From NCBI RefSeq assembly GCF_027111255.2, contig NZ_CP114285.2, positions 3,720,001 to 3,784,000 of the forward strand: DNA of 64,000 nucleotides, read 5' to 3'. Below the pieces are notes generated by a model. The model was not told the origin of the DNA. It made no database searches and saw nothing but the letters and a program-made list of their open reading frames with translations. This document shows, in pieces, positions 32,316-41,067 of the stretch. The position numbers were made by a program, and so were the translations under genes. The stretch's first letter is position 1; every line of letters starts with the position of its first letter. Source of the DNA: Flavobacterium flavigenum. Its GTDB lineage: Bacteria; Bacteroidota; Bacteroidia; Flavobacteriales; Flavobacteriaceae.

Positions 32316-34139
32316 TTAAACATAAATCTCTTTTCCCTGTTCAATAAACTCTTCTGATTTCTCCTGCATTCCCTTTTCAGCAGCAGCCACATCCCGAATT
32401 TCCTGAGATATTTTCATGGAGCAGAATTTTGGTCCGCACATCGAGCAGAAATGAGCCACTTTTGCACCATCAGCCGGAAGGGTTTCATCATGAAATTCTC
32501 TTGCTGTATCTGGATCCAAAGCCAGATTGAACTGGTCTTCCCAACGGAATTCGAAACGGGCTTTACTCAAAGCATTGTCACGATATTGCGCTCCGGGATG
32601 CCCTTTTGCCAAATCGGCTGCGTGTGCAGAAATTTTATAAGTGATCACTCCGTCTTTTACATCTTTTTTATTGGGTAAACCAAGATGTTCTTTCGGTGTT
32701 ACATAACACAACATCGCACAGCCGTACCAGCCAATCATGGCAGCACCAATTGCTGAGGTAATATGGTCATAACCTGGCGCAATATCAGTAGTTAATGGCC
32801 CTAAAGTATAAAATGGAGCTTCATGGCAATGTTCCAATTGTTTATCCATGTTTTCTTTGATCATGTGCATCGGAACGTGTCCCGGACCTTCAATAAATAC
32901 CTGAACATCATGTTTCCAGGCAATTTTGGTCAGTTCTCCTAATGTTTCCAGTTCGGCAAACTGTGCAGCGTCGTTCGCGTCTGCAATGGAACCCGGACGC
33001 AATCCGTCACCAAGAGAAAAAGCGACATCGTATTGTTTCATGATTTCGCAGATTTCTTCAAAATGGGTGTACAAGAAGTTTTCTTTATGATGAAATAAAC
33101 ACCATTTTGCCATAATAGAACCGCCACGGGAAACAATTCCGGTAACACGATTGGCTGTTAAATGAATGTAACGAAGTAAAACTCCGGCGTGAATCGTAAA
33201 GTATGAAACCCCTTGTTCTGCCTGTTCAATTAAAGTATCACGGAAAATTTCCCAAGTTAAATCTTCGGCAATTCCTTTTACTTTTTCTAATGCCTGATAA
33301 ATCGGAACTGTACCAATTGGTACGGGGGAATTACGGATAATCCATTCCCTTGTTTCGTGAATATTTTTTCCGGTAGACAAATCCATAATGGTATCAGCTC
33401 CCCAGCGGCAAGCCCAGACTGCTTTTTCAACTTCTTCTTCGATGCTTGAAGTCACGGCACTGTTTCCGATATTGGCATTGATTTTTACCAAAAAGTTACG
33501 ACCAACGATCATCGGTTCACTTTCCGGGTGATTGATGTTATTTGGAATAATAGCTCTTCCGCAGGCGACTTCAGAGCGGACAAATTCTGGCGTTATTTTG
33601 CTTTTTGGAGTGTTTGCGCCAAAACTATGCCCGCTGTGCTGACACTGCATCGCTTTAGTTTGTTCGTTTAAAAGTTCGATGCGTTGGTTTTCACGAATGG
33701 CAATATATTCCATTTCAGGCGTGATGATTCCTTGTTTGGCATAATACAATTGCGTTACGTTTGCGCCTTTTTTCGCTCGTTTTGGCTGATGTAAATATTC
33801 AAAACGAAGGTGGTTTAAACTTTCGTCTTTCAATCTTGTTTGTCCGTAATTTGAGGTGATTTCGCTGAGGATTTCAACATCATTTCGGTCTAAAATCCAT
33901 TGTTCTCTTAAACGTGGCAAACCTTTTCTAATGTTGATTTCGATATTTGGATCAGTGTAAGCTCCTGAGGTGTCATAAACAGTTACGGGTGGATTTTTTT
34001 CGATTCCGCCATTTGAAAGTTTGGTGTCGCTTAACTGAATTTCGCGCATGGCCACTTTAATGGGATGGATTTCACCCTCTATATATACTTTTTTGGAATT
34101 TGGAAACGGGGTTCTTGATATTTGTTCTTCGTTTGTCAT
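32316..34139 (-). CDS. thiC: Phosphomethylpyrimidine synthase ThiC
   Basis: ThiC is the radical-SAM enzyme that rearranges aminoimidazole ribotide to HMP phosphate. The 607-aa protein has the family blocks VACGRAIIPNNINHPESEPM, IGTVPIYQALEKV, HAGVLLRYI, TGIVSRGGSIMAKWCL, LGDGLRPGSIADANDAAQFA, EGPGHVPMHMI and the C-terminal cluster motif CSMCGPKFCSM. The start at 34139 fits the family. It follows thiS after a 208-bp gap that carries a repeat element. Confidence 0.98.
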   Translation of the reverse strand: MTNEEQISRTPFPNSKKVYIEGEIHPIKVAMREIQLSDTKLSNGGIEKNPPVTVYDTSGAYTDPNIEINIRKGLPRLREQWILDRNDVEILSEITSNYGQTRLKDESLNHLRFEYLHQPKRAKKGANVTQLYYAKQGIITPEMEYIAIRENQRIELLNEQTKAMQCQHSGHSFGANTPKSKITPEFVRSEVACGRAIIPNNINHPESEPMIVGRNFLVKINANIGNSAVTSSIEEEVEKAVWACRWGADTIMDLSTGKNIHETREWIIRNSPVPIGTVPIYQALEKVKGIAEDLTWEIFRDTLIEQAEQGVSYFTIHAGVLLRYIHLTANRVTGIVSRGGSIMAKWCLFHHKENFLYTHFEEICEIMKQYDVAFSLGDGLRPGSIADANDAAQFAELETLGELTKIAWKHDVQVFIEGPGHVPMHMIKENMDKQLEHCHEAPFYTLGPLTTDIAPGYDHITSAIGAAMIGWYGCAMLCYVTPKEHLGLPNKKDVKDGVITYKISAHAADLAKGHPGAQYRDNALSKARFEFRWEDQFNLALDPDTAREFHDETLPADGAKVAHFCSMCGPKFCSMKISQEIRDVAAAEKGMQEKSEEFIEQGKEIYV

Positions 34140-34189
34140 TGCTGATTGAGATTAAGTTGTATTGTTGTTATAAAAATTAAATTTCTTGT

Positions 34190-34336
34190 AACCCAGTTCC
34201 TGCCAGGGATAGCAGTGGAAAGCCCGTAAAGGAGAAAACCGTAGGAAACAAGGAATAAAAAAGCGACCAGCGGAAGCTTTGTTATGACTATGTTTTTGTG
34301 GTTGGCGACTGCGGACTTGAAACGGATAGCCCGTTT
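34190..34336. repeat. GC-rich structured element between thiS and thiC (family B)
   Basis: This stretch is richer in GC than the flanks and is not coding. It contains the hairpin AAACGG (34320-34325) / CCGTTT (34331-34336) and the segment GGATAGCAGTGGAAAGCCCG (34207-34226). The reverse strand of the latter, TTCCACTGCTATC, resembles TGTCCACTGTATC in the element at 12086-12168. From memory, related sequences recur in other Flavobacterium intergenic regions; not verified. It lies inside the thi transcript and could form a processing site. Confidence 0.55.
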
Positions 34337-34347
34337 GTGCAGCCAGA

Positions 34348-34554
34348 TTATCCTCCTTGTGTGGCAGAAATAATTAAAATTTCGTCTGTTTCGGATACTA
34401 AATGCTGGCTCCAGTTTATTTTTGGAACAACGGTATTGTTGATGGCAACAGCGATTCCGTTTTGTTTGTTTGGAATTTCGAGATCGAGCAATGACTGAAC
34501 GCTAAGCGAATCGGCATTGAATTGTTTGATTTGTTGGTTGATTTTTAGTTCCAT
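34348..34554 (-). CDS. thiS: Sulfur carrier protein ThiS
   Basis: ThiS is the ubiquitin-like carrier whose C-terminal thiocarboxylate gives sulfur to the thiazole ring. The 68-aa protein has the family layout: MELKINQQIKQFNADSLSV, KQNGIAVAINNTVVP, ILIISATQGG, ending in the essential Gly-Gly. It is the first gene of the operon, about 100 bp after the TPP aptamer. Confidence 0.95.
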   Translation of the reverse strand: MELKINQQIKQFNADSLSVQSLLDLEIPNKQNGIAVAINNTVVPKINWSQHLVSETDEILIISATQGG

Positions 34555-34572
34555 TCCTTTTTGATTTAGTTA

Positions 34573-34598
34573 CTGTAGAGATGCACAGTAGTGCGTCT
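34573..34598. repeat. Short palindromic repeat remnant in the thiS leader
   Basis: AGATGCAC and GTGCGTCT pair around AGTA with one mismatch, flanked by GTAG. The unit lies between the aptamer and thiS, so it could be part of the expression platform or a small repeat that landed there. Confidence 0.5.
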
Positions 34599-34651
34599 AA
34601 ACCTTAGGAATGGCTACACTTACGCACAAAAATGCGGAAGAAGTCATCTTA

Positions 34652-34731
34652 CTTTTCCCTACGCTAGTATGAACTAGATCAGGTTCAGAGGGTAAAATCT
34701 CAGCCTGCGCGATGCAGACACCCCTAAAGTG
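34652..34731 (-). promoter_or_regulatory. TPP riboswitch (THI element) of the thi operon
   Basis: On the reverse strand the conserved aptamer blocks read TAGGGGTGTC, GGCTGAGATTTTACCCTC, TGAACCTGATCTAGTTCATA and CTAGCGTAGGGAAAAG. It precedes thiS and should lower expression of the whole biosynthetic operon when TPP is abundant. Confidence 0.97.
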
Positions 34732-34736
34732 TGAAG

Positions 34737-34744
34737 CAAATATA
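34737..34744 (-). promoter_or_regulatory. -7 element of the thi operon
   Basis: Read leftwards, TATATTTG matches TAnnTTTG. The predicted start near 34733 is just before the aptamer, which supports both calls. Confidence 0.75.
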
Positions 34745-34848
34745 GATAATTTTTTGTTTAAAGTTTTAGATTTCAAGTTAAGTTTTTTGCAGTTTTTATA
34801 CGATCAGCATAGCAACTTGAAACCTGAAACCTGAAACAAAAGAACTTT

Positions 34849-35409
34849 TTATTTAGTTCTCGTCCAGCAATCTTCGGCGTGATCATTGACCATTCCGGTG
34901 GCCTGCATGTGTGCGTAAACTACGGTTGAGCCTACAAATTTAAATCCTCTTTTTTTTAAATCTTTACTAATTTCGTCTGAAAGCGGAGTCGTGGCGGGAA
35001 CGTCTTTTGAAGTTTTTGGATGGTTTATAATTGGTTTTCCATTGGTGAATTTCCAGATATAATCTGAAAAACTTCCAAATTCTTCCTGGATTTTAATGAA
35101 GGCCTTTGCATTTGAAACGGCTGCTTTGATCTTGAGCTTGTTGCGGATGATTCCGGTATTTTGCATCAATTCTTCGATTTTATCTTCAGAATAACGGGCT
35201 ACTTTTTTATAATCAAAATGATCAAAAGCATTTCTGAAATTCTCTCTTTTGTTTAATATCGTAATCCAGCTTAATCCGGCCTGAAAAGTTTCAAGAATTA
35301 AAAATTCGAATAGTGTAGGGTCATCATAAACCGGAACACCCCATTCTTCGTCATGGTATTTTTTATATAAATCGCTGGAAGTACACCAGCTGCAGCGAAT
35401 TAGTTCCAA
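34849..35409 (-). CDS. tag: DNA-3-methyladenine glycosylase I (Tag)
   Basis: Tag removes 3-methyladenine from DNA. The protein shows the family motifs RCSWCTSSDLYKKYHDEEWG (zinc-binding Cys at the start), LFEFLILETFQAGLSWITIL, RENFRNAFDHFDYKKVA and, at the end, GFKFVGSTVVYAHMQATGMV followed by NDHAEDCW with the zinc His/Cys. No ATG is available. The open frame reaches TTG at 35442, but that runs through the terminator of the upstream gene (35432-35463), so TTG at 35409 (MELIRCSWC) is preferred, giving 186 aa. It adds to the alkylation-repair set at 6-8.6 kb. Confidence 0.93.
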   Translation of the reverse strand: MELIRCSWCTSSDLYKKYHDEEWGVPVYDDPTLFEFLILETFQAGLSWITILNKRENFRNAFDHFDYKKVARYSEDKIEELMQNTGIIRNKLKIKAAVSNAKAFIKIQEEFGSFSDYIWKFTNGKPIINHPKTSKDVPATTPLSDEISKDLKKRGFKFVGSTVVYAHMQATGMVNDHAEDCWTRTK

Positions 35410-35431
35410 AATTTTTATTTTAAAGGTATAA

Positions 35432-35463
35432 AAAAACCTCAAACTTATTAGTTTGAGGTTTTT
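35432..35463 (-). terminator. Terminator after the lipocalin-like gene
   Basis: AAAAACCTCAAACT (35432-35445) and AGTTTGAGGTTTTT (35450-35463) form a perfect 14-bp stem. Read leftwards it is followed by a T-rich tract and lies 21 bp after the stop of the upstream lipoprotein gene. Confidence 0.85.
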
Positions 35464-35483
35464 AAAAATTATTTTTTTGAAAA

Positions 35484-35924
35484 TTATTTTTTTACATATA
35501 CATACACATAAGTATAAGATTGACCACCTTCTGTGTAAGTTTCTTTCAATTTAATTTTATTACTTGATACTTCAATTTCATAAGAGTCTCCTTGAGTATC
35601 TCCAGTAAATTTAACTGTTAATGTATTTCCGTTTTTTGTCCATGTCCCATTGTCAGTTTCAGCTTCACACTTTCCATCGTTAGAATAATAAGTTGTTTCT
35701 TTTACCTTACCATCGTTTGTGAATTCATATGTATCTTTACCACAAGATCCATTCTCAGCGTCTACTAATATCTCCTTACCACCGACAATTGCTCCTTCTT
35801 GACTAAGTTCCCACTTTCCTTCAACAGAAGCTGAAGCACCGTCATTGTCGTCATCACTACTACAAGATGCTACTGATAAGCCTAATGTCAATACTGACAA
35901 AAAAAGAATTGTAATTTTTTTCAT
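35484..35924 (-). CDS. Lipocalin-like lipoprotein
   Basis: The 146-aa product has a lipoprotein signal (LSVASC, Cys21) and an acidic linker (SSDDDNDG) as in surface lipoproteins of Bacteroidota. A lipocalin-like beta barrel follows: VEGKWELSQ near its start, DTYEFTNDGKVKETTY, NGTWTKNGNTLTVKF and YEIEVSSNKIKLKETY. These small proteins are common in Flavobacteria and their ligands are unknown. It is a single gene with its own terminator. Confidence 0.8.
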   Translation of the reverse strand: MKKITILFLSVLTLGLSVASCSSDDDNDGASASVEGKWELSQEGAIVGGKEILVDAENGSCGKDTYEFTNDGKVKETTYYSNDGKCEAETDNGTWTKNGNTLTVKFTGDTQGDSYEIEVSSNKIKLKETYTEGGQSYTYVYVYVKK

Positions 35925-36051
35925 TTTGTTTGATTTTATTTGTTAAATTAAGATGGCAAAATTAGATGTTTTTAAAAGAAAAGCAAGTCTTAACAAGTTT
36001 TTATTGTGTTTTATTTTGTTAAATTTCATAAAACACTGATTGTTAGGTTCT

Positions 36052-36729
36052 TTATTTGCCAATTTGCCAGCTGTATCCTTTTACACCCGGAATATAAGCT
36101 GAACTGCCCACTATCACCAGATTATTGTAGATTCTTTTTTCGTATTTTATTCCGATTGCAGTTCCGGAAGTATATAACTTATTGGCTTTGAAAATAATTT
36201 TCATAATGCCGTCTTCGAATTTTGCATCGGAAACTTTTTCCAGAAGCCATGTCGATTTCCATTTCACAGCTATTTCGTCATCAGCGGTTTTTGTAATGCT
36301 TTTAACTATTTTGACAGCTTCTTTTGGAATCTCGAAATTATCAATTAGTTCTTTTTGGGTAAAAGTTTCTCCGATTTCGCTATTCGACAATATTTTTTTT
36401 AAATTATCAAATGTCATTAAACTCTTGTTTGGTTCCTTTCTGTTGACTTCGATGTTCTCTGTATCAGTGTATAAGTTTGGTATTACGGATTTGTCTTCGG
36501 AATCTTTGCCTTGTGAAAGAATATTTTTTTTATGGGAATTGTAATTTTTAATGAAATAGTTTATATCCGGCTTTTCTAAAGAACTTGTTTTGGTCTTTTT
36601 TTCAGGAGCAGGATTTAATTTATTTACAGAAACAATCACTTCTTTTTTAGGCTGTTTATTTGCGTCATTGCCACAGCTTAAAAAAAAATAAGATAGTGAG
36701 ATTAGTATGATTATCCCTGTATTTTTCAT
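36052..36729 (-). CDS. Predicted lipoprotein, function unknown
   Basis: The 225-aa protein has a lipoprotein signal (SLSYFFLSC, Cys19) and a Lys/Pro-rich linker. The C-terminal domain of about 120 residues contains FTQKELIDNFEIPKEAVKIV, DDEIAVKWKSTWLLEKVSD and GTAIGIKYEKRIYNNLVIVG. I recognise no family. It is 15 bp downstream of the queuosine-precursor transporter gene and may be cotranscribed with it, though a shared role is not indicated. Confidence 0.6.
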   Translation of the reverse strand: MKNTGIIILISLSYFFLSCGNDANKQPKKEVIVSVNKLNPAPEKKTKTSSLEKPDINYFIKNYNSHKKNILSQGKDSEDKSVIPNLYTDTENIEVNRKEPNKSLMTFDNLKKILSNSEIGETFTQKELIDNFEIPKEAVKIVKSITKTADDEIAVKWKSTWLLEKVSDAKFEDGIMKIIFKANKLYTSGTAIGIKYEKRIYNNLVIVGSSAYIPGVKGYSWQIGK

Positions 36730-36744
36730 ACGGTGAAGATAATC

Positions 36745-37407
36745 CTAATCGACTAAAGATGTGTGCTCATTTAAATATTTTTTGATCAAATAATGACCCA
36801 AATAAATTAAAGGTGTTAAAATAATTGCAATAGAAAGTTTAAAGGTATAGCCTATTAACGCAGATGAAAGGAAAGTATCAAAATCTATTTTTCCGGGCAG
36901 CCAAAAAGCGATTCCGAGTACAATAAAAGAATCAAATAATTGTGAAATTATGGTTGAGCCTGTTGTTCTGAGCCATATTTTTTTGTCGCCGGTACGATTT
37001 TTAAAGAACCAAAAGACACTAACATCAATAAGCTGAGATACCATAAAAGCGATAATACTTCCAACGATAATCCACATACTTTGTCCAAAAACTGCCTGAA
37101 ACTGTTCATCATTAACCGGACTAATTCCTTTTGCTGCCGGAATTGCTATTGCCATAAACAATATCAAAAATGCATACGCTATTAAACAAGCTGTAATAAA
37201 TGATAATTTTTTTACACCTTTTTCTCCAAAATATTCATTGATTAAATCTGTAGTAAGAAATACAATTGGCCAGGGTAAAATCCCGATACTCATCACAAAT
37301 GGGCCAACCTGAATCAGTTTTCCACCAATCAATTCGGCTACTACAGCATTGGTAATGAATATTCCCGCCAGAATAACATAAACGAGGTCTTTTTTAGTTT
37401 GAAACAT
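36745..37407 (-). CDS. Queuosine precursor transporter (YhhQ/VUT family)
   Basis: The 220-aa protein has about six membrane helices and the YhhQ-family signatures: ANAVVAELIGGKLIQVG-like start (VVAELIGGKL), PWPIVFLTTDLINEYFGEKG, FMVSQLIDVSVFWFFKNRTG and STIISQLFDSFIVLGIAFWL. This family imports 7-cyano- or 7-aminomethyl-7-deazaguanine for queuosine in tRNA. No preQ1 riboswitch is apparent upstream. The assignment rests on the family; the exact substrate was not tested here. Confidence 0.88.
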   Translation of the reverse strand: MFQTKKDLVYVILAGIFITNAVVAELIGGKLIQVGPFVMSIGILPWPIVFLTTDLINEYFGEKGVKKLSFITACLIAYAFLILFMAIAIPAAKGISPVNDEQFQAVFGQSMWIIVGSIIAFMVSQLIDVSVFWFFKNRTGDKKIWLRTTGSTIISQLFDSFIVLGIAFWLPGKIDFDTFLSSALIGYTFKLSIAIILTPLIYLGHYLIKKYLNEHTSLVD

Positions 37408-37568
37408 ACTTTAGGTTTTGATGCAACCAAATTTACTTCTTTATTTTTATAAACTGCTTTTTTAGGATAGCTGTAATATAGATTTAAAGAAAAAGTTCCA
37501 TTTTTATTTACTAAAAATGGAACTTAATCATGTTCAATTTAGGGATTGTGCTATAATGATAGCAAGGT

Positions 37569-38492
37569 CTAAATTCTTTCTAATTGTATGTTATTTGGCA
37601 ATTGACCTAGATGCTGTATTTTGATACTAGCCAGTTTTTGGGCATTATCAATGCATTCCATAGGCTCTTTTTCTTTTAGTTTACTGTATAAAAAGCCGGT
37701 CCAAAATGCATCTCCAGCTCCCGTAGTGTCTTTTACGTTGACCACTAGATTGGCTTTTTTTTGAATGACCCCTAGTTTTGGATCAAATAAAATTACTCCG
37801 TCTTTTCCTTTTGTTAAACAAATCGTTGAGGCTCCTAACTGATGAAAATAATCAAAAATATAGTCGTCACTTTTGGTTTCATCGAATAATCTGAAACAAT
37901 CATCATCACTCAGCTTAACTATTGGGTTTGTAGATAAATATTCTGCAATTACAGCTTTGGCTTCTTTTCTGTCGGGCCATATTTTTTCAGAAAAATTAAG
38001 GTCAATACTCGTTTGTAAACCCAATTGTTGTGCTTTTTTAGCTTTTTCTAAGATGGTTTTACGTGCCGGGTTTTTACTCAATGCAAAACAAGTTGTATGA
38101 AAAATTTTAGCGCTCTGAAGTAATTCGTCTGTAATTTGAGTGTTCTGTATGTGATAATCGGCTTTTCTGTACGGAATGAACTCGGGTGTTTCGCTGGATT
38201 TCGATACAAATATTACAGATGAAGGCTCGTCTTCGGTTTGTTGAATATAAGAAGTAATAACCTTGTTTTTGTTTAATTCTTTTATCATGAAGTCGCCTAA
38301 ACCGTCTTTGCCGCAAGTTGCCACTAAAGCTGTTTTAAGTCCTATTTTTGCTCCGTTTATAGCCACATTTGTTGGTGAACCACCTAAAAAACGATGGTAA
38401 TTTTCTATTTTAGAAATGGGCATATTGATTTCATTGCCAATAAAGTCAATGAGTAATTCCCCGATGCATATAATGTCGATTGTCTTTTTCAT
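37569..38492 (-). CDS. PfkB-family sugar kinase, probable fructokinase
   Basis: The 307-aa protein has both PfkB signatures: the N-terminal GGSPTNVAINGAKIGLKTAL and the C-terminal DTTGAGDAFWTGFLYSKL with the catalytic Asp. Other family motifs are ICIGELLIDFIG and TICLTKGKDGVILF. Such kinases phosphorylate fructose, ribose or other ketoses. Its place as last gene after a glycosidase, a GPH-type transporter and a TonB receptor suggests fructose released from a disaccharide such as sucrose. It starts one base after the glycosidase stop. Confidence 0.9.
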   Translation of the reverse strand: MKKTIDIICIGELLIDFIGNEINMPISKIENYHRFLGGSPTNVAINGAKIGLKTALVATCGKDGLGDFMIKELNKNKVITSYIQQTEDEPSSVIFVSKSSETPEFIPYRKADYHIQNTQITDELLQSAKIFHTTCFALSKNPARKTILEKAKKAQQLGLQTSIDLNFSEKIWPDRKEAKAVIAEYLSTNPIVKLSDDDCFRLFDETKSDDYIFDYFHQLGASTICLTKGKDGVILFDPKLGVIQKKANLVVNVKDTTGAGDAFWTGFLYSKLKEKEPMECIDNAQKLASIKIQHLGQLPNNIQLERI

Positions 38493-38493
38493 T

Positions 38494-39672
38494 TTAAATC
38501 AGTAATTTAAAATTGGCAGTAATTCCCTGGTGTAACAAAATAGTTGCTGCTGCACTCCAGGTACAAAACGGGACTCCGTTTGGCATTTCTGTTTCGGTAT
38601 TAAAGTTTTCGTAGAAACTAAAATCCTCTTTTTGATTGGCGTTATTTATCGCTTCTAAAAGGGCTTTGGCTTCTTTATTTTGATTTTGAGTCAGTAAGGC
38701 CAATCCATAAAAACCATTTACCATTGGCCAGCTTCCGCCATTGTGAAACTCGTTTGGATAATTTCTAAATTCGTATTTGAAATTGTTTTTCAATAAGTGC
38801 CAGTCAGTATCCGTTTCCTTAATTGGCGGCCAAAAAGCAGGGATTAATTGTAGTGGTTTTTGATTTCTGATTTCTTCTGCGTGTTCAATTATTTTCTTTC
38901 TAAAGTCTTTCGAACCAATATTTAGCAGTATCGCTAATGAATTTGCAAAAGCATCAAATTGCGTTTTGTACCCGGCAGGTGAAAAGGAACAGGGCATGAA
39001 ATCGTCAAATTGCATCTCGTTGTAGGTTCTTTCATGGTATTTTTCACCATCTGAATTGGGAGTAAAATTAATCTCTATTTGCTCAGTGATGTTTGTAATT
39101 TTAGAGGCAATAGTATCATTTTTTACAAAATGATGGTAGCTTTTTAATGCCCAGACACGCAACAATTGATCGTATAAAACATAACCGTCTGTAATGTATT
39201 CATCGGCCCAGTTTCCTGATAAAGGAACATACATCAGGTGTTTGTTATTGAATTCCCAAGCTTCCATTAAGGTCAGACATTTTTCAATATTTAATTGGTG
39301 TTTTTCTACGAATGAAGCGTCATTTTTATAAAAAGCATATTGGCAAATTCCAATAATAAACCAGGTTAAAGCATCAACTCTCCCGGCTAATCCGCCGTAA
39401 CTCACTTCGGTCTCAGTTCCGTTTGTCATAACGTTAGAAGGTATGGTACCAATAGGATGCTGGTTTTTAGCTAAAGTTTCTAATGTTTTTTTAAAAGTGT
39501 CGATCAAATCGTCCTGTCCTGATGCTAAAGCTGCGAGTCCGCATATTACACCATCACGCGCCCAAACCCTTTTGTAGTTTGAGATGTTTTGCGCACTTGC
39601 TAAAAAACCTTCGGCAGAGGATGATTTTTGGAGCAATGCAATTGCTTTTATATAATTGATATCAATATCCAT
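38494..39672 (-). CDS. Glycoside hydrolase, (alpha/alpha)6-barrel type, invertase-like
   Basis: The 392-aa protein has no signal peptide. It has the look of an (alpha/alpha)6 barrel hydrolase: YKRVWARDGVICGLAALASG near the start, YGGLAGRVDALTWFIIGICQ, LSGNWADEYITDGYVLYDQL and GSWPMVNGFYGLALLTQN. These fit the neutral invertase (GH100) and amylo-1,6-glucosidase-like group. The fructokinase downstream and GPH carrier upstream favour cytoplasmic cleavage of sucrose. A GH15-like or other alpha-glucosidase role cannot be excluded from sequence alone. Confidence 0.75.
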   Translation of the reverse strand: MDIDINYIKAIALLQKSSSAEGFLASAQNISNYKRVWARDGVICGLAALASGQDDLIDTFKKTLETLAKNQHPIGTIPSNVMTNGTETEVSYGGLAGRVDALTWFIIGICQYAFYKNDASFVEKHQLNIEKCLTLMEAWEFNNKHLMYVPLSGNWADEYITDGYVLYDQLLRVWALKSYHHFVKNDTIASKITNITEQIEINFTPNSDGEKYHERTYNEMQFDDFMPCSFSPAGYKTQFDAFANSLAILLNIGSKDFRKKIIEHAEEIRNQKPLQLIPAFWPPIKETDTDWHLLKNNFKYEFRNYPNEFHNGGSWPMVNGFYGLALLTQNQNKEAKALLEAINNANQKEDFSFYENFNTETEMPNGVPFCTWSAAATILLHQGITANFKLLI

Positions 39673-39676
39673 AAGA

Positions 39677-40978
39677 CTACAATGTTGTTTTTTTTACTTT
39701 GATTAATAAGGTACTCATGGAACCGAGTAGTAATAAGATTCCGGCAAATGTTATGGCCAGGCGCGGGTCGTTATTTAAAAAGTTTTTCAGGATGAATCCA
39801 AAAGATACATTTTGAAGAATCATTGGAATTACAATCATCATGTTAATGATTCCCATATAAACTCCGTAGCGTTCTTTTGGGACAGTGGAAACCACCATGA
39901 GATATGGAATTCCCATCATGCTCGCCCAGGCAATCCCGTAACCAATTATTACTGCAAAGAACAGGTACTGATTTTGAATGACCGGAAAGAATAAAAAAGA
40001 AACAGCACCAAAAAGAAGACAAAAAAAATGCACCATTTTAGGACTGTGCTTTTTCGCCAGTTTTGCCAGATAAAAAGCTACCGAAAAGGTAACTATGAAT
40101 CCAAATGCGCCAATCAATCCCATCCATTCTACCGCTTTTTCATAACCTGTTTTATCAAAGGGGGTGGTATTCCAAACAGATAAAGCGATACTTTTGGAAT
40201 TGTTTTGCCAAAAACACATTAAAGCATACCATTGAAATAGATACACCAGAAAGAGCTGCCACATTACTTTTGGCATTTCTAATACAGCATGATAAATATC
40301 CACAAATGGAGAAAAAACATTCAACGGCTCTGATTTCATCTTTTCGATCTCTGCTGCTGTTGGCGGAATCTCTTTTGTTTTCTTCATGCTCCACCAAATT
40401 GATGTTACCGAAAGTATGGCTCCAAGAAAGAAAGAGGCATAAATCCAATTGGGCAATTGTCCTGTGTAGCCAATAAAAACGATAGGAAAGAGAAACAATG
40501 AAATGTAGGATAAGAATTGCCCAAACCCGGTAAAAAAACTTTGTGCCTGAAAACCGATGGGTTGCTGATCTTCACTAAGTGTATCGGCAATAAAAGCGCG
40601 ATACGGTTCCATTGCGGTATTGTTTCCAACATCTAAAATCCAAAGTAAACCAGCTGCCATCCATAGAGAACTGCTAAAAGGAAAAAGAAATAAGGCAATG
40701 CTGCAAATAATGGCTCCAATGAAAAAATACGGTTTTCTGCGTCCCCATCTTGGATGCCAGGTTTTGTCGCTCATGGCTCCAATTATAGGTTGAATCAATA
40801 GTCCTGTTAGTGGCCCGGCTAAGTTTAATATCGGAATTTGATCCGGACTGGCGTGCAGAAAATCATAAATAGGATTTACGGCGCTTTGTTGTAACCCAAA
40901 ACTATATTGGATGCCAAAAAAGCCAACATTCATATTGATAATTTGCCAGAAACTTAGTTTGGGTTTGGAGAATGCCAT
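39677..40978 (-). CDS. MFS/GPH-type sugar transporter (SLC45-like)
   Basis: The 433-aa protein has about 12 membrane helices and the sugar:cation symporter signature after helix 2, GAMSDKTWHPRWGRRKPYFF. Its start (NMNVGFFGIQYSFGLQQSAV) also fits SLC45-like sucrose/maltose carriers, as does LWILDVGNNTAMEPYRAFIA. It should bring the disaccharide from the periplasm into the cytoplasm. It lies 4 bp before the glycosidase gene and 89 bp after the TonB receptor gene in one operon. Confidence 0.9.
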   Translation of the reverse strand: MAFSKPKLSFWQIINMNVGFFGIQYSFGLQQSAVNPIYDFLHASPDQIPILNLAGPLTGLLIQPIIGAMSDKTWHPRWGRRKPYFFIGAIICSIALFLFPFSSSLWMAAGLLWILDVGNNTAMEPYRAFIADTLSEDQQPIGFQAQSFFTGFGQFLSYISLFLFPIVFIGYTGQLPNWIYASFFLGAILSVTSIWWSMKKTKEIPPTAAEIEKMKSEPLNVFSPFVDIYHAVLEMPKVMWQLFLVYLFQWYALMCFWQNNSKSIALSVWNTTPFDKTGYEKAVEWMGLIGAFGFIVTFSVAFYLAKLAKKHSPKMVHFFCLLFGAVSFLFFPVIQNQYLFFAVIIGYGIAWASMMGIPYLMVVSTVPKERYGVYMGIINMMIVIPMILQNVSFGFILKNFLNNDPRLAITFAGILLLLGSMSTLLIKVKKTTL

Positions 40979-41067
40979 AATTGCGTTTTTTTAAATTTTA
41001 AAATCAATTCCTGTACTATAAAAATACAGGAATTGGTAACCAACTCACATTTATGAACTAACTGTAA

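Noticed and set aside
37408..37568. Possible preQ1 riboswitch before the queuosine precursor transporter
   Set aside because: No preQ1 aptamer pattern could be found on the reverse strand upstream of the start codon.
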